A stretch of 64,000 nucleotides of DNA. Origin: Camarhynchus parvulus (Eukaryota; Chordata; Aves; Passeriformes; Thraupidae). Where the stretch lies: assembly GCF_901933205.1 (NCBI RefSeq), contig NC_044574.1:16787733-16851732 (forward strand), read 5' to 3'. The position numbers and the translations under genes are program-made. Position 1 is the first letter of the stretch. Each line of letters starts with the position of its first letter. Positions 11,501-26,000 of the stretch are shown piece after piece. The notes beneath the pieces are model-generated. The model was given only the letters and a program-made list of their open reading frames with translations, searched no databases and was not told the origin of the DNA.

Positions 11501-14500
11501 TTGAAGAAACGGTCTAAGCCTGCATCAAAATCTGTACTCCAAACTCTTTAGTAATATGTCACTATTATATGATCAGTTTTGTGAAAATCTGATAGCTTCA
11601 GAAGAAAAAAAATATTCCGATTAAAAAAATTCATCAAAATTTAAAATAATTTTTCAAACAGACCTCTATAAGAATGTTTCAAATGAAAAAACCCTCATGG
11701 TAATAAACAAAACAAAAAAAAGCATTAAAATTTTGATACTTTTCAGAATAAAAATAACTCTTCCAAAAGCAAAGTAAATAGCTTTGTAGTCCTTTACATC
11801 TTTTGTGAAACACTGAAACTGATACAATACGCACTACATTTGTTTTTAAAACATTTTCAGGCAGAGGTATTTTGACAATTTATTGCCAGGTTTTTTAGTA
11901 AAATCTAAATGAATCAGAATCAAACTGATCACTATATCAAGAGAGGGACAGGTTCTGAACTGAATTTGGCAAGTATCTGTAAAGAGTGTTATTGTACCTT
12001 CTAGTGTGAGAGGAACCACGATTCATTAAGTAGGAACATCCCAGAATAAGACTATTCAATTGCCAGGGCTGATGGTAGCAACAGTCTCTATGCACACAAC
12101 CAAAATTATTCTACAGAAGATGTGAGTTTTCTTCTTTCTGCTGTTGCTAGGATCAATATATTGGTAGCTGAGTAAATGGCCTGTGATTTAGACAATATTC
12201 AGATTTTTTTTGTAACCTTCAGATCTTAAATATTATGAAACTATTAATCCAGCTGTTGTCTATACTTTTAGACTCAGATATATTTTGGTTTTCAAGTTTA
12301 GAATATCTTTTTGAATGTGCAAAAAGTATGAGATTTCAAAATGATCTGTTTTCAGAGACATAAGTCTTTCTTGGGCGATCTGCATTTACATTTTTGTTTA
12401 GCACCCAAGGCCTTATTTGTTATTTAATCTGCTAATGTCAGAAGGAACTGCAGTTCCATAAAGCCATGTGGTGATGAATAACACCCCTAATGGAGTTATA
12501 AATTGAGACTAATTGGTTTACGTGATTGTTATTAAGTCCCATTTCAGCTAGTTAATGGAATGTTGTTTGGCAAGGGAACAGAGCTAATGTTATCAGATAA
12601 TTTTCTTTTGAAAATGGATTGAATTTCAGTCTTCCAGATCCACAGGTTCTAAATAAGTCAGAGCCATTCCTGCAGAAAAAAAAATCACTATAATGCGCCA
12701 ACACAAGTAAATTCCAATGTTATCAATAATGTGGCTTTAATATTTTAGGGCATTTTCACACCTTATCACCATATCTCACATTGCCTTCAAAAATGGCCAA
12801 AATATTCCAATCAGTGAAACATTTCAGCAGAGACTTTAATCTCATCTCACAATTGCTTGAATGGTTTCAAATGTCACATAATGAACAAATAAATTGACTT
12901 TCATGAAAACCAGATTTGGCAGGAATGCATGAGTGCCTAGTTAAATAAGCAGACTAGGACTCTAGGGGTACTTCTACCCAATTTGTTGTTTTTCAAATGT
13001 AATAGTTACTAAATTAGTACCAAAACATGGACTAGTTTGAAACTTGAAATCAATACCCACATGTGATTTGAAATTTGGAGGCTTGCCTGACCATATTAAG
13101 GTTCTGAGGCCTTGTTTTTTTTTTAATCATCAATAGAATCCATGGATGCAAAAAGTATATTGCCAAATCTAATACCTATAAAAGCAATCTGTCTGCATCC
13201 CTAACTGCTGCTTCCGTTCAGTCTTGTTGGTAAGTCTAAGAACACACTGTTTTAAATAGCACAACAAAAATCATGAAGATTAGCAGTACTAACATGGTTT
13301 TTCCTGTTTAAAAGCATTGACAAGCTTATACTTCATAACACTTGAGTACAAACACCACTAGGACATAGTTCAACAAACACAGGTTTCTTAAAAAAGTAAA
13401 CCAAAACCAACAATGGGTTTAATTTATTCCTATGAGCACAAGCAATAATTAGAACTTACATTAATAAAACTTGGAATTAGCTTTTAGGGAGCATATATAT
13501 AGTCATACCTGTGTAAAATGAAGGGGTTCAAGTTCTGTGTGGTCGCTTATAAAGGAGAGCTGCATGAAAGTATGTCCTGAAGGGCAGCTGTCCTTGATTG
13601 TGACAGCAGTGAACAGGGAGCGTGGAGGTTCTCAAACAATGCATACTCAAACCTAGAAGCTATTTATAGACCACAGCAACATCCTGAAAGCAAATCTGGA
13701 AATGAAGTTTCACATTCTCTCTAGCTATCATCACCAAGCAACCTGGCCTCTGTGCAGCACAACAGCTGCAGCTTCTGAATGACTTCAAGTGTAATCCCAC
13801 ATTGAGTGAATTACAGAGAGAGAATTTGGAGGCTACAATGGTAGGGGTAACTTTGGAATGGTGAGCACCACAGAGGTAGTTGTAGCTGTCACAACACATG
13901 CAAATGCAGGGTGAGGACTTTGCCCATGTATGGCACTGGGGGACACCAGCACTAGGGAGGCATAGAGGAAGGACAACATGAAAGGAATTACTAGAACGCT
14001 GACAGGTACTGGCAAAACATTGTAAAATGCCACTGACCTTGAAAGATGTTATAATTTTTCCCACATGAATACATTATGAAAATTTCAACATCAATTCAAA
14101 ACAACTCGAGGTTTCAGTGTCAACCAGGTAATTACCAGGCCAATCCAACACTTGTTTCATTGTATCTCTACCTCCTTCTTTTTAAACCCTGCTTGTCCTT
14201 CAGTGGGCCTTTATCCATGTCCCACTACTCGTGACTAGAAATACTCTTATCACTCCTGGCATTTTTATATCATTACAAATGACAAAAAATGTGAACTTAA
14301 TATCTGAAACCACTTGATTGAGAGCAAGCATAGTAAGTATCATTTGAATGCCTCATTGTCCCCTCACACTGTGCTTTTGTATCATGACTTTTTAGATAAC
14401 AGCATGAATTTATCCAAATACAGACACATTAGCAAGAAATGAGCATTAATGTCTTGAGCTATTTTATCCTAAAGACAGGTATCTTTTACAAAATTCTGAT

Positions 14501-14691
14501 TCTAAACAAATTCAAAGTAAAATAGTGCCAAATCTTAACAAAAACACTCTGCTCTCAAATCTTAATTCAACACTCTGTTCTGCTCTCCGTCTGATTGTCA
14601 TCTCCACTTCTCGTGGCAGTCAACCAGCATAAAAATGAAAACTGCCATAGATTCTAATAGAAGGAATTGAGGAAATTATAACTAAAACTGG

Positions 14692-14693
<2 letters not shown>
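8584..14693. other. 6 kb of repeat-poor non-coding DNA
   Basis: I recognise no CR1, LTR or gene. The longest frame is a 134-codon minus-strand frame at 13660-14064, Cys- and Ser-rich with no family resemblance. A candidate conserved non-coding stretch at 12360-12610 is listed separately. The lack of recognisable transposons over 6 kb is consistent with intronic or regulatory sequence under constraint. Confidence 0.5.
12360..12610. promoter_or_regulatory. Candidate conserved non-coding element (speculative)
   Basis: This stretch is free of simple repeats and has more even composition than its flanks. It holds several homeodomain-type cores: CCTAATGG near 12486, CTAATTGG near 12509, TTATTAAG near 12529 and GTTAATGG near 12551. 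Clusters of TAAT cores in repeat-free DNA are common in developmental enhancers, but they also arise by chance in AT-rich DNA. There is no direct evidence of conservation. Confidence 0.2.

Positions 14694-14726
<33 letters not shown>
14694..14726. repeat. (TC)n dinucleotide microsatellite
   Basis: About 16 uninterrupted TC repeats end at TGTTA. A purine-rich GAGAGAGAG-type tract follows about 25 bp downstream, so the two could form a weak inverted pairing. Confidence 0.95.
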
Positions 14727-14729
<3 letters not shown>

Positions 14730-17008
14730 ATTTGAGAAGAGGAAGGAAGGAGAAGAGAGAGAGGTTCACATTGATTCACCAATGAAACTAAACAGAAAGG
14801 CTATAGATTTTGGCAATATATATTTCTTGCTGTTATTCAAGGCTTGTGTTTAACCTGTTTCCCCCCCTATTTTTCTGCTCAGATCTTTCGTTATTTTAAA
14901 TAATTTCTGGATTTTGTTACCATGTCTGCTCTAGCTCAGATCATCAACATTCTTCTTAATTGCCTTGAAACTGAGTGCAACTTCCCAGTCCTCGGGGTAG
15001 GATCAAAACTCATATTGTGAAAAACAGCAGAGGATGTGGATGAGGAAGAGAGAAAAAGAGATGAGTCATAACAGAAGCATAGCTCACACAAGAGGGGAGA
15101 TGATTCAAAAGGCTGGCAATTGTTTGGAGGAGGGAGGAGGAAATGGAAACAAGTAATTTATACCACCTTTTTAGAAGGTCCTTTCTGATTTTTTTCCCTG
15201 GTGCCTCATTTTATAAAAGACAAATAAAAAACCCACCACCACAACAAAATCAACCTAATCAAAAATACAAACTCAAACCCTGAAAATGGGTTAGAGAGAA
15301 CACAACAGTTTTAATAGTATATTTTTACTTTCATAGATTTATTTTTGTACTAACAATTCCTAGGTAATTTACATGTTCCTAATTCTTCCTGAAAGCTATC
15401 ATAACTCTTTTATCACAAGTTCATTCATTTGTGTTGGGTGAGATGACTGCACCTCATTCTTTAAGATACACAGTACCAATGCCTTTGTCACCACATAACT
15501 AGATTGTTGTAGCGCACTTTACATGAAATTGCCGCCTGTCATTTGGAAGCAGCAGGACATATTTCCTATCACTTCCATTTAGCAAATTTGCCTGCTCTGC
15601 AGTGAATGCCACTAATTTTTGTAGCTATAGTTTAGAGTCTTGATATCAAATTTCACAGACACAATAATTCTGATTTTGCTTATGTGGGTGACTGTGTTTC
15701 TTTTTGTGTGATTCTGCACTGCAGTTAGAAGAGGTCAGAAGAGGAAATATTTTTGGTGTCCTCAACTCTCGAGCTTCCTTTTGATCCAAATCTTTTGATT
15801 TGCTGAACCTGAGGAATGTGCTGCACAGTTCATCTTTAACTTTTTTATAGGAACTTGTGCAATGGATGAGTTTGTAAAAAGCAGGGATTTTAGCATTGCA
15901 ATAATGTCTGTCCTGAGCACAAAAAACTGCTTGTTTAATGAGTCAACTGAAATTTAAATTTGCTTTTATTTTTAATATTTTGTACCTAATTTTTAAAGCA
16001 TTCAAAATAATTTAAGAAAAATATTTTTAAAAGTGAAATTAACAGAATAATATATTTTCAAATATTATGTTTGCTTCTTCCTCTCATCGCAAAGAAAAAT
16101 TTTTTATTTAGTTTTTTCTCTTCCCTTCCTTGACTCCTGTCCTGTAGGATATTTTGCATTTCACCTGTTTTTCTGGATTTTTAGTTTTATTCTAGTAAGG
16201 ATGTCACAGTCAAAAATGATTTTACATTTATTTACATTAAAACTATTATACTCAGATGTGAAATAGGCATGTTGCATTACTCCATAAAAAATTATTTATC
16301 CCTTGAATTTTTTTCTGTTTATAAGGAGAGAGCAAGACAAAAGCAAAGCACAAATTGGCAAAATGGGAATGCAGAGCTCTGGATTTTCTTTTCTTTTTGT
16401 TTTCATCTGTAAATGTTGGCCTGTAATGTTTTGGAAGGACAATCACATATTGCTAGGAAATCAGGAATGATCCATTGCTGTTTCCTCTTCCCTTGGTCAC
16501 TTCTCAAGCCAACTCCAATTGCCTCCTGGTCTCCTTTCTGTGGCCCTCCCAGAGGTGGGTGCTCTCGTTCCAGCTGTGATGCCAGGAGGTTGGGAGTGGA
16601 AGAGCCAGATGTCTCCAAGGACCTGAAAAACTCCAACTACCCCTGTTTGCCCTGCCTCATTCTGTGCCTTGGGGCAATGCTTTAAGGGACATCAGATTTG
16701 TGGGTCCTACAAGGGGGAAGGTGAGGTTATTGGATTGTATCATACAACTTGTAAAGATTGGGTTCCAGAGAAGGGAAAACCTGGTTATCCTAAACTGACA
16801 TAAACTCACCCTGAAGAACCATCAGCAAAAAAACCAGCTGTGATGGTGTACCCACAGTTTTCAGCTGTGGGGCAAAAACTCAAACAAATGCAAACATGGA
16901 GCTTTGAGGGGAACAAAAGTCAGTGCTACCTGGCAGTGAAAATGTGCTTCACTAAAGCTCTGCTATGTGTTTGTTTCCAATAAGCGCACTGCCAGAGGAC
17001 ATAGGGCC
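14727..17008. other. Non-coding DNA with one GC-richer patch
   Basis: No gene or transposon is recognised. A GC-richer patch at about 16480-16690 gives overlapping open frames of 90 codons (plus) and 77 codons (minus). Neither has a recognisable domain, and open frames on both strands at once are a composition effect. A repeat-free stretch at 15510-15700 could be conserved regulatory sequence, but nothing seen proves it. Confidence 0.5.
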
Positions 17009-17107
17009 CCTCTAGAACATTAGTTAAAGTCATAAATAAGTCATATTTATTCCAGCATTCCTCTAGAACATTAGTTAAAGTCATAAATAAGTCATATTTC
17101 CAGCATT
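17009..17107. repeat. Near-perfect tandem duplication, about 50-bp unit
   Basis: Copy 1 (17009-17059, 51 bp) and copy 2 (17060-17107, 48 bp) lie head to tail. Both begin CCTCTAGAACATTAG and end CCAGCATT. The only visible difference is a 3-bp insertion (ATT) in copy 1 after TCATATTT. The near identity implies a recent event, or an assembly effect. Confidence 0.95.
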
Positions 17108-20029
17108 GATTGGATCACCCTATTTCATTGGTTCTTACTATTGTTCCTTCAGAGATTTTTTTATATTTAAATGAAATCAGGGACTCTGAATGTTTTTCCA
17201 ATACTCATGTCCTTTTCCTCCATATTTTTCTGCCAAATTAGTGGGAGTGTCTGAGTTCTGGCTAGGAAGAACTAGTAAAAAATCTGGTAAGATTTCATAC
17301 AGCTGGTAAGAAATCATACAAGTACAAAAGATACATGTAAATAGCTTACATCTTTAGTCTGCCTTGTATGGACAGTTTGCTGTTACCAACATTATTGTTT
17401 GCCAAGCTTCCTGTAAAGTGGAACCAGCTAGGGATATGAAGTGGATTGATATTACTGTCACTTGCTAGCATGCCAGAATGACATTCAATGTAGCAGGGAG
17501 TCAGACAGATTAGAACTGCATATTCAGGAAAAACTGTGTCAGTCTGACTCAGTATTGTAAGTTGCAGGATCGGTTTGGGTATTTAAGAATGTGTGGGAAA
17601 TAGGATTACGTTTAGAACATGGCAGAAAACTTTGTGGGGTGACTGACTTGTCTGCAGCAGCAACATTGCCAGTGATCCACATCCACTTGTCTTTTAAGGT
17701 ATTTGAAGTAAATTGAAACTCTTTCTTTAACCCTCAACAAGAATAACCAAGTAAGAGTTTCCTGCAGTCTACATAACCCCAAAGGGCAAGAATGTCCTCT
17801 AGTAAATTCACCATACTGCAACAATGCCAAGAGCCACTAGAAAGTGAAAAGCTTGGGGGTAGTTAATGGATCAGACAGTCCATGATCCCATCTGACAAGT
17901 GCAACTTAAACTTTAAAATATGATGAACAAACAATCCCAGATTAAGCACAGCAGTGACTTGCCTGTTCCCATATTTCCCTGCTGTTGTGATTTTACATGT
18001 TACACCATGGCAGCCATGCAAATCGATTACAACTGGAAATGACAACTCTTCCAGTAATGCATATCACCATTGTTTAAAAGATGCAAAAAGCATTCCACAA
18101 GTAATATAAAATCTCTTGCTTCATCTCTTTGGTCTCCACAAAGAAAGTAAAAATCTCCCCATGCATACAATTAAACCATGAGAACCAAACATGAGTAGAA
18201 GATACAGCATTTAAAAATGCTAACAGTACTGTGTGAGAATTATGGTCTCTTATATGGTACATAGAAAAATAACATTGAGGAATGAACCAGTGAGACACAA
18301 ACCCTTGTGCTAACATAAGAAAGGAAATATTACTATTAGTGGAATAGAATGATTTTCAGGTAACTGGACAGGGAATAATAGTGATTACAAGTATAAATCC
18401 GATTCTGATCACAAATATGCACACAATCCTCAGATGTACAGCATTTTAAATGAGGGCCTTTATAAAGAATCAGTGGGTAACCACTGACCTTGTTGGATTT
18501 TTCAGTGTATAAAATGAACCACTAGGTACAGTTTACTTCTTATAGAGTGTACAAGACATGGTCTATTTCAGGCCTGTTTTTCAGATATTTTTTCTAACTT
18601 AATTAATAAATTATTGTACAGTATTTTCTTTATAAATCTTGTCTTGCAAAGTGTACTATGTGATGTTCTTGGATTTGAAAATTTTCCAAATTTTATTACA
18701 ATTTTATTACTATAGAATTAGGAAAATTGAAAATTTTTCATTATTTTGCCCTTCAAAATGGATTTTTTTTCCTCAGAATTAGCTGGATTTTTATTTAAAA
18801 AATATTGTATTCTCAGAAAAGTAGAGGTTTGATTTTGCTTCAAATTGTAAAAACACCTAGGGAAACCATCAACATAAAAAGTACATTCACTTCTAAATCA
18901 CATAAAAGGACAGAAATTCCTCAGATTAAACAATTTTGTATTTTGTTGCTATATTTTCTATATGCCCAGTTTTCAGAACCCATACAAATGTGTCTGATAG
19001 GCAGCCTTACTGTGACATTACATAACATGACACTCAGTTGTCTTCAAACAAGGCCTTGTCTGCATTGTTTCCCTATTCTGAAGCCAGAGATCTAGTAGGG
19101 GGTTACACTTTTTCAGAGTGACAGGGTTAGAATACATAATGTACAATTTTCCTTTGCACTCCCACAGAAGAATCTCATGCCTGCAGTGAACCCCTGACAT
19201 ATATAAATATTTAAAATAAATATACTCCTCTCCTTTTGGCATTTCTTCAAGCTGTGGTTTCCAGCCCTGATATCTAATATGAGCTATGACGATTAAATAA
19301 ATATATTGTGTCTCACCAGAGGTTTTCACCATGTGCTCTCAGAGGCAACTTCTGCTTATGATGACTGTTTAACACACTCTTAAATTCAGGATCCAAAAGG
19401 TCAAGTAGCAAAAAGTATTCTCCTCCATCTCCACAATAAACAGAAGGATTTAATCTGCTGACACTTCAGGTGCCCCATAGCTCTATTTCTTTTTTACCTA
19501 TCCCAAAATAACAACTTTGGCTTTTTCTTGTGTAAAGTATCTGTGCCTGAGAATAAACAAACAAAAAAATTTGCTCTAACCCAACTTTTCCTAAAACACT
19601 GAGGAAAAAGTTTGAGGGCCAGAAAGATTACTTCCTATATTTCACAGAATGTTACATTTTCCTTACTTACCTCTATTTAAAATCAGATTTTGGGTAGACA
19701 AAACCTATTTTCAGTCCTTTTAAAATTAGAGAAGTGTAAAACCATGGTTGACCAAGATGCCATTGATTGCCACGGCTGCTCTGGTGCTAGGGAATGGATT
19801 AGGTGAGATAGGACTTCTAGGATCATCTCAGCAAGCTACTTTTAAGGCTGTAGAGGAAGGTAAAAAATTCCAGCATGGAAAAAAAAACTTTGTGAAAGTC
19901 AGCTGCACAGAAACAATCTCATAATCCTCCAAAAATGGACAAAAGTGAAATGCTCACTGCTGAGTCTGAGGAGAGATCTGCCTTTAGGGCACTGTTTCTC
20001 ATACAGTGTCTTTGGTGTGGTTCCAACTC
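17108..20029. other. Unique AT-rich non-coding DNA
   Basis: No gene, LTR or LINE is recognised. Frames of 72 to 104 codons at 17612-19332 occur on both strands and lack domains. Confidence 0.55.
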
Positions 20030-20051
20030 TTTTTTTTTTTTTTTTTTTTTT
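20030..20051. repeat. Poly-T tract (22 T)
   Basis: An uninterrupted T run is bounded by AACTC and GTGTTG. It may be the inverted poly-A tail of a retroposed sequence, but no body is recognised to its left. Confidence 0.9.
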
Positions 20052-23000
20052 GTGTTGTCCTACATGTTATTTTGTAATAACACATAATTAAAGATTTCTG
20101 TAGTTGCTCTGTGATAAATAAAAACTAGATTTGAAAAGTAAACGCTCTAAAAAGTTTTTCCAAGCAAATACCTGTACAGGAGTTAATTAGAATAACAGCT
20201 CACTTTTTCTCCTAAACAGAGGGTTGAAATTCCCAGTTTCATTTCTAAATACATATGGAGAAACTGCAACCAGAGAGAAAGAAAAAGATAGGCTGCAGCA
20301 CACAGGAAAGATTATATAATTGTAGAGGAAAGTTTAAATTAAAAATTGTCACAAAGACTGAAACAATGCCCATAATCCTCACCATATTTCATCTTCTATC
20401 CTACTAACATATTGGTTATGCTATCCTTTCCAAGCTGTGCTGCAAAAAAGGCTGGGATTGTGCTTCATTTGGCAAAGAGTTGGGCAGATTAATTCATAAC
20501 CAGTAAATCCTATTAGGTCTTATTAGTTCATATCATTTTGATACTTGGAAATCTTCAGATGCTTTTTCTGTTGTAGGTTATAATCCATAGCAGGGAAAAT
20601 ATAATCTGTAGTTGGAAAATACATTAAAATAATTTGCAAGTCCTCCTTGTGCTACTTACTACTCTGCTACTCATTCAGCTATTTGCAGGAAATATGGTTG
20701 CCCCACCACCTCAAAAGAAGCAGAGTAAGTTGCCTTGAATATATGAATATATTGTGGTACCTGTGATTTGAGAGATAGCTGCAGACACGGTCACAAACAA
20801 ACAAGAAATCAAAACTAGCATAACTAGGAAGCTCCCTGATATGAGGGGGGAAAATCTACAGAAAACATAAGAACTGTCAGATTAGGTCACATCAAAATTC
20901 CATATAACCTTTTTCTTATAGTGGTCAGGAATGAAAGAGTAGGGAAAGTTTATATGGAAAGGAAAATTAAAACATTCCCCATGACTGATGCTAGTCCTTC
21001 AGGCAATCACTCATTAAAGATCTGGAGTTTTATCCAGACTATGGAATTTAAAATTTTACCACTGTTTTCTCTACCACATTTTTGAGTTAATTCATATTTT
21101 GCCCTTCATAGTATCTCATACCAATGGATTCCTCAATTTCATGATGATTCCTTCCCAGTTCTTCTTGTACTCTGTATCAGTTTTGCTCAGGTTGGATCTT
21201 GAAGTGTGTACTGAATAAGGCACCATGGTAGCTTTAAAAAGTCTACCTTAGTTTCCAGAAGCAGTCTGGGTAAGCAAAAAAGCTGTAAGCTACTTTCTCA
21301 CTCTTAATTTCTTCTAAATTTTCCTTGGTATTTATCCTTTAGTAAAATTATTGAAAAAAGTCCTGATTTTATTATTACATTATGATACTTTATTATTTTA
21401 TTGTTATTACACACAATATGATTTCAAGTTGGAAATGTGTCCCATTCACCCTGATTTTACAGACAGAACAAAAAGCTCTTACTTTTCTATTCAAAGTCTG
21501 TTTCCTGGGTTTAACGAGGGTTTAAAATCCCTTCGTTCAACCAGTATTTTGCAAACCTAAATCTCAAGGCATGAAATTAGTGAATATTTCTCGTAAATCT
21601 GCTAATACCCAGACATCCCTTTTCTTTTCAAAATATTTCTGAGAACTGAGTAATTTCCACAGCAAATTATGCAAATATGCTGTATAAGCTCTCCACCACA
21701 GCCAGGCAGCGCAAATCCTGACCTTCCAACACTCTGGCTGTTCTTGCTCTGGGTTTCTCTTCATTAGGCTGCCAGTGTATCCTACAAAACAAAGTTTTGC
21801 AGCACTGTTCAGTGTCCACTGAAAGCCAAGAAAACATTAATGAAATTCTTTTACACAAGAGGAATAAACCCAGAATGAAAGGGTCATATCAAGAAGCTTC
21901 TGGACTGAATTTGTCTAAAAGTTGTAGCTAAGACTGATGTGAGGATAAATAAATAACACTGCAGCCGTGTTATGCAAATGTTTAACTGGATAGATTGTTG
22001 GGTCAGAAATCAACAAAATTATGAAATATCCTAAATTCAGCTCCTTAACATCTTTGATTAAGAAAAATCCCCAAATTATTAAATCTTAATTTAATCTTTC
22101 CAATAAGACATGTCTGGAATCATTGTATCACACTTGTTGTTCATGCTGTAGCGCCTGAGATCAAGCTGGTCATCAGAAGCCAAATATGCATCTTCAGAGT
22201 TGTTGTATTTTTAAAAACTATGTTATTTTTGCATATATGAATGCATTTGTGCTCTCCTAGGTAGATAACCAGACGTATTGCAGCAGCACAGTAAAAACAC
22301 TAACAGCTGTCCCAAAAATAACTACTACGCTGTGATAGTCAGTATTAAGGTCATTTTCTCTGGAATTCTTCAGTAGATTTCTTATTCCAATTGAGGAAAA
22401 AAATTCTCTCTGTGATTTAGATTATTTTCTCAGGATTGTAGGGAAATTTGTTCTTTAACTCTGTATCTTGGTTCTACCATACCTGTGTAGTGGAACATTG
22501 TCTGCTCCTCTGCACAGCTATGATAGAACCAAGCAAGGTGTTCCCCAAAAAGGGCCCAACTTGACTACAACGGAGCCATGTAGATAAGTAAGATAGATTT
22601 ACTGACCTCTAAATTGATCCTGATCTAGCTTTCCTATCTCTACTGTTTCCTTCCAATTTCAAACAACTTTCATCCCGCCACAGTTTAAAAACTATGTGTA
22701 AATTAATTTGTGTTCTGTTGTTGTTACAAACTTGACAATGCAAAGCAATAAGACTGAAATATATAAGTTATTATCTTTGGGATGGTACAATCATTTTTAC
22801 TTACTTTCCAGAGCAGATTGCTCTGGCTCTATTTGCAATTTATTTCCCTTTCTTCTTGAAGGACTAGGACTAATCTCTGCAACTAATCTCTCCTTGAACC
22901 TACTGCCTTACATGCATCTATAGATAAATGTGAATGCAAAATACTTTCATGCTCGAGCTCCCACATTCTGATAAAACTTACACAAATTCACTGCAGCAGA

Positions 23001-26000
23001 AACAACACAAGAAGTAGCAGGACTCCTTAGAGGTAACCTCTTAGGTGGAGAATGTTCCCAAAACTGAGGGAACTCCAAAATTTGTCCATCAGTAAAATTC
23101 CTTACTTCCATTCTAGTCACATGCTCTAAGGCAAAAGCTATGTAGAAGAGTATTTTCATCATTTCCTCTCAGCTCAAAATCTTTGAATTCCTTTCTACAC
23201 TGAACCCAAACTTTAAAGAAATCCACACAAGAGCTGCATGTTTAGAATTAATCATTTCATGATGAGTACTGTTTTCCTCAGGGAAGTGTTGAAAAGACAT
23301 TTAATCCTCTATGATAACAAAAGGATACATGACCTGGAACTTCCACACCTGTATAAGCGCTGAATCTAACAGCATGTAAAAGATGTTGGCTCAGACTAAA
23401 GCAGAAAAAAGTAGTTTAAGCACCTCACCTGTTGTAATGATCCTTGCAAAAGAAGTAGCTGGATGAGGGATCAGGATCAGAACCAGAGCAATTGGGGTAT
23501 AAGATAAATATTGAACTTGACTCTGAAAAAACTAGACTTGGGAAGTTCAAAACCGTGAAAAGAAAAGCAAGAAAAGATAGAATTTTTAGACCATGGTTCT
23601 TGACTAAGATACTGAACTTCAGTGCGTGTCCCAATTTAGCTACCTGTCTTTTTAAATGTTTAAAGCGCTAGAGTTATCAGAAAATCTTTCTTATGTTGTA
23701 ATGAGCAATAATGATCACATGCTCCTTAGAAGCAAAACATTCATGTTAAGAGTAAGAAAATTGTTCATTTCTTCACACTTCCTCTGCAACTTTCAGCTTA
23801 CATGTTACAACAAGCCAAGGACACACTTCATTACTGAAAACCCCACAGATAATAATCTTTTTCTTCTCTCACCCATTTTTATGGATTGGCTGTGGGAAGC
23901 AGTAGTGTTCTGCATAGCAAAGCACAAAATTGGCAGAAGCTATTTTCAGCTTAGTCTGTACCTTTGGGTTTGACTTCGAATTATCTACCAGGTGTTGTGC
24001 TTGTTTGCTTTGTGTCAATGTGCTTCCAAATGTGGGGCAGGTTACCTTCATATCTCTTTTGTAACTCATCGTTTCATTTAAAGTGAATTAGTATTTTCTT
24101 TCAGTGTGTTCTGTTTTGAGTATTGTATTAGCTTACAGAGGAAAAAACTAAAACGTGCAAGAAGGATCCATTACTTCTATACAACATTAATGATTTTAAT
24201 TGCAATATGAAAAGGATATTTTTTTTCTGTTTAAGTAAAGGAAAAAATACAGATGGTGATTATGTCTAGTGAGTTCACTTTCAGATTGTGCCTCCAAATT
24301 ATGGAACTTAGCAACTAACTGGAAGAATACTTTTTATTATATGTTTCAGCGAGACAGATAAACATCTCCACAGTTCAAAACCATCAAGAATGTTAAAAAC
24401 CAGCACACTTTGTGACAGAGCAGTTGTTCTGTACATTAATGGTGCTGAAATTTAAAAAGGCAGTAGCTTTCCTTAAAAATGCCATGCAGTTTTCAAGAAT
24501 GATAACTGTTCTGCTTGGGTTTTCTTTACTTATGCTTGACATTTTCAAACAGTTATAATTGACATTATAACTGACTACCTGTCAGAATCGAATTGCATTT
24601 GGCTGCTAAACAACATTATCCCCATTGATAGTATTGTTCATCACTGACTAACATTACCTTGAGTGTTTGCACTGCTTTGCAAATTCATTTTATTAAAAAT
24701 GGCCAAATGATCAGAGTTTGAGATTTGTTCAGATGTGGAAAAGGATGACAAACGTTATCACTTAAACTTTCCTAAGATGGTTACACCTTTTAGTCATTCA
24801 AGCGTCAGCTATTGTGGATAATACTGTCTATTGTGCAATCCAAGATACAGGAACTGCTCTGTGGTTTTGCTTCTGATACAATTTCCAGCAGAGGAGGCTT
24901 CTTTAAATGTTCAGCTTAATTTTCATATTTATTTAACATGTATGCCCAGCAGTCTAGCAAACAGTCCTCAAGGAATATTGGGTCTGGGCTTTTTCCCCTT
25001 TCAGTCTTTTCCAGTCTCATCCCATCCGGAGTCATCCCATTCTGAGTCCCCACACCTGTTGACAGTATTTCAGTGCATCTCTAGAAATTTTCTTTGTGAT
25101 CGTTGCTAAACATTTCAATGAACATTGCAGTGCCTCTGAGAGGACATGTTCGCAGTAGAGATCAAAGGTGTAACAACAGCATGAGGGAACCAACGCATTC
25201 TTATAAGTAAGAAGATATTGGGGGTTTTCCCTAAGGTTGCTCATGTATGTCCTAAAATTATGCATGACTGGGACAACATAGCATGCACACTGACTTGTGT
25301 TTCTTCTGTAGAGGAGCAAAATATGAGCAGTGGCTTATCCAGCTTGCAGGAATTATCTTGCTTCTCTCATAGCTTGCTGAACTGCAGCCAAGATAGGAGT
25401 GTATGCTCAATGTTAGGGGAAGAGAACAATCTGAAGAATGATTTGCATTCAGCAGAGACAAAATGGGAATCTCATGTAAGATTTACAGACTTTTCCTTCT
25501 GGATTGTGTTGGGTCTTGGGTTTTTGGGGGAAATGTGCTTCTAGCACTAGTAGCTCAGAAATCTCCTGCTTTCTGGAGCAGCCTGTTTTCACTGCGGCAA
25601 GAGAGGAAGGGCAGGAATTGGTTAGATGAGCAAGCACAGCCACACTGGATAGTTTTCCAAGTGGTCTGATGGTGACAGAAGCATTCATGTGTGCAGAGCA
25701 GCCAGCTGGAGCACTATGCCTGGCAAGGCAATTCTAGGTTCTCCCTATGGCTTATAGATGGGAGATTTCTATCTGCTGGCAGTTCTTGTCTTGAGGGCTT
25801 GCCAGAAGTGTCAGAGAGGCTTCAAGGGAAAGAAGGAGCTGTGACTGAAAACCCAAAGGGCCAGCACTATGTAAGAGATATAGCTGTTCTGTTCATCATT
25901 TGGGCAGTTCTCAAGTTATCCTTGGGAAAATGAGGGAGGCTCTGACTCTGGTCATGGCTGAATATCTGAGTTTCATAGCACTTTTGTGTAGGGTTCCTCT

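Noticed and set aside
13660..14064. 134-codon minus-strand Cys-rich frame
   Set aside because: The cysteines show no regular spacing of a known family, and another frame on the same strand overlaps it. Treated as chance.
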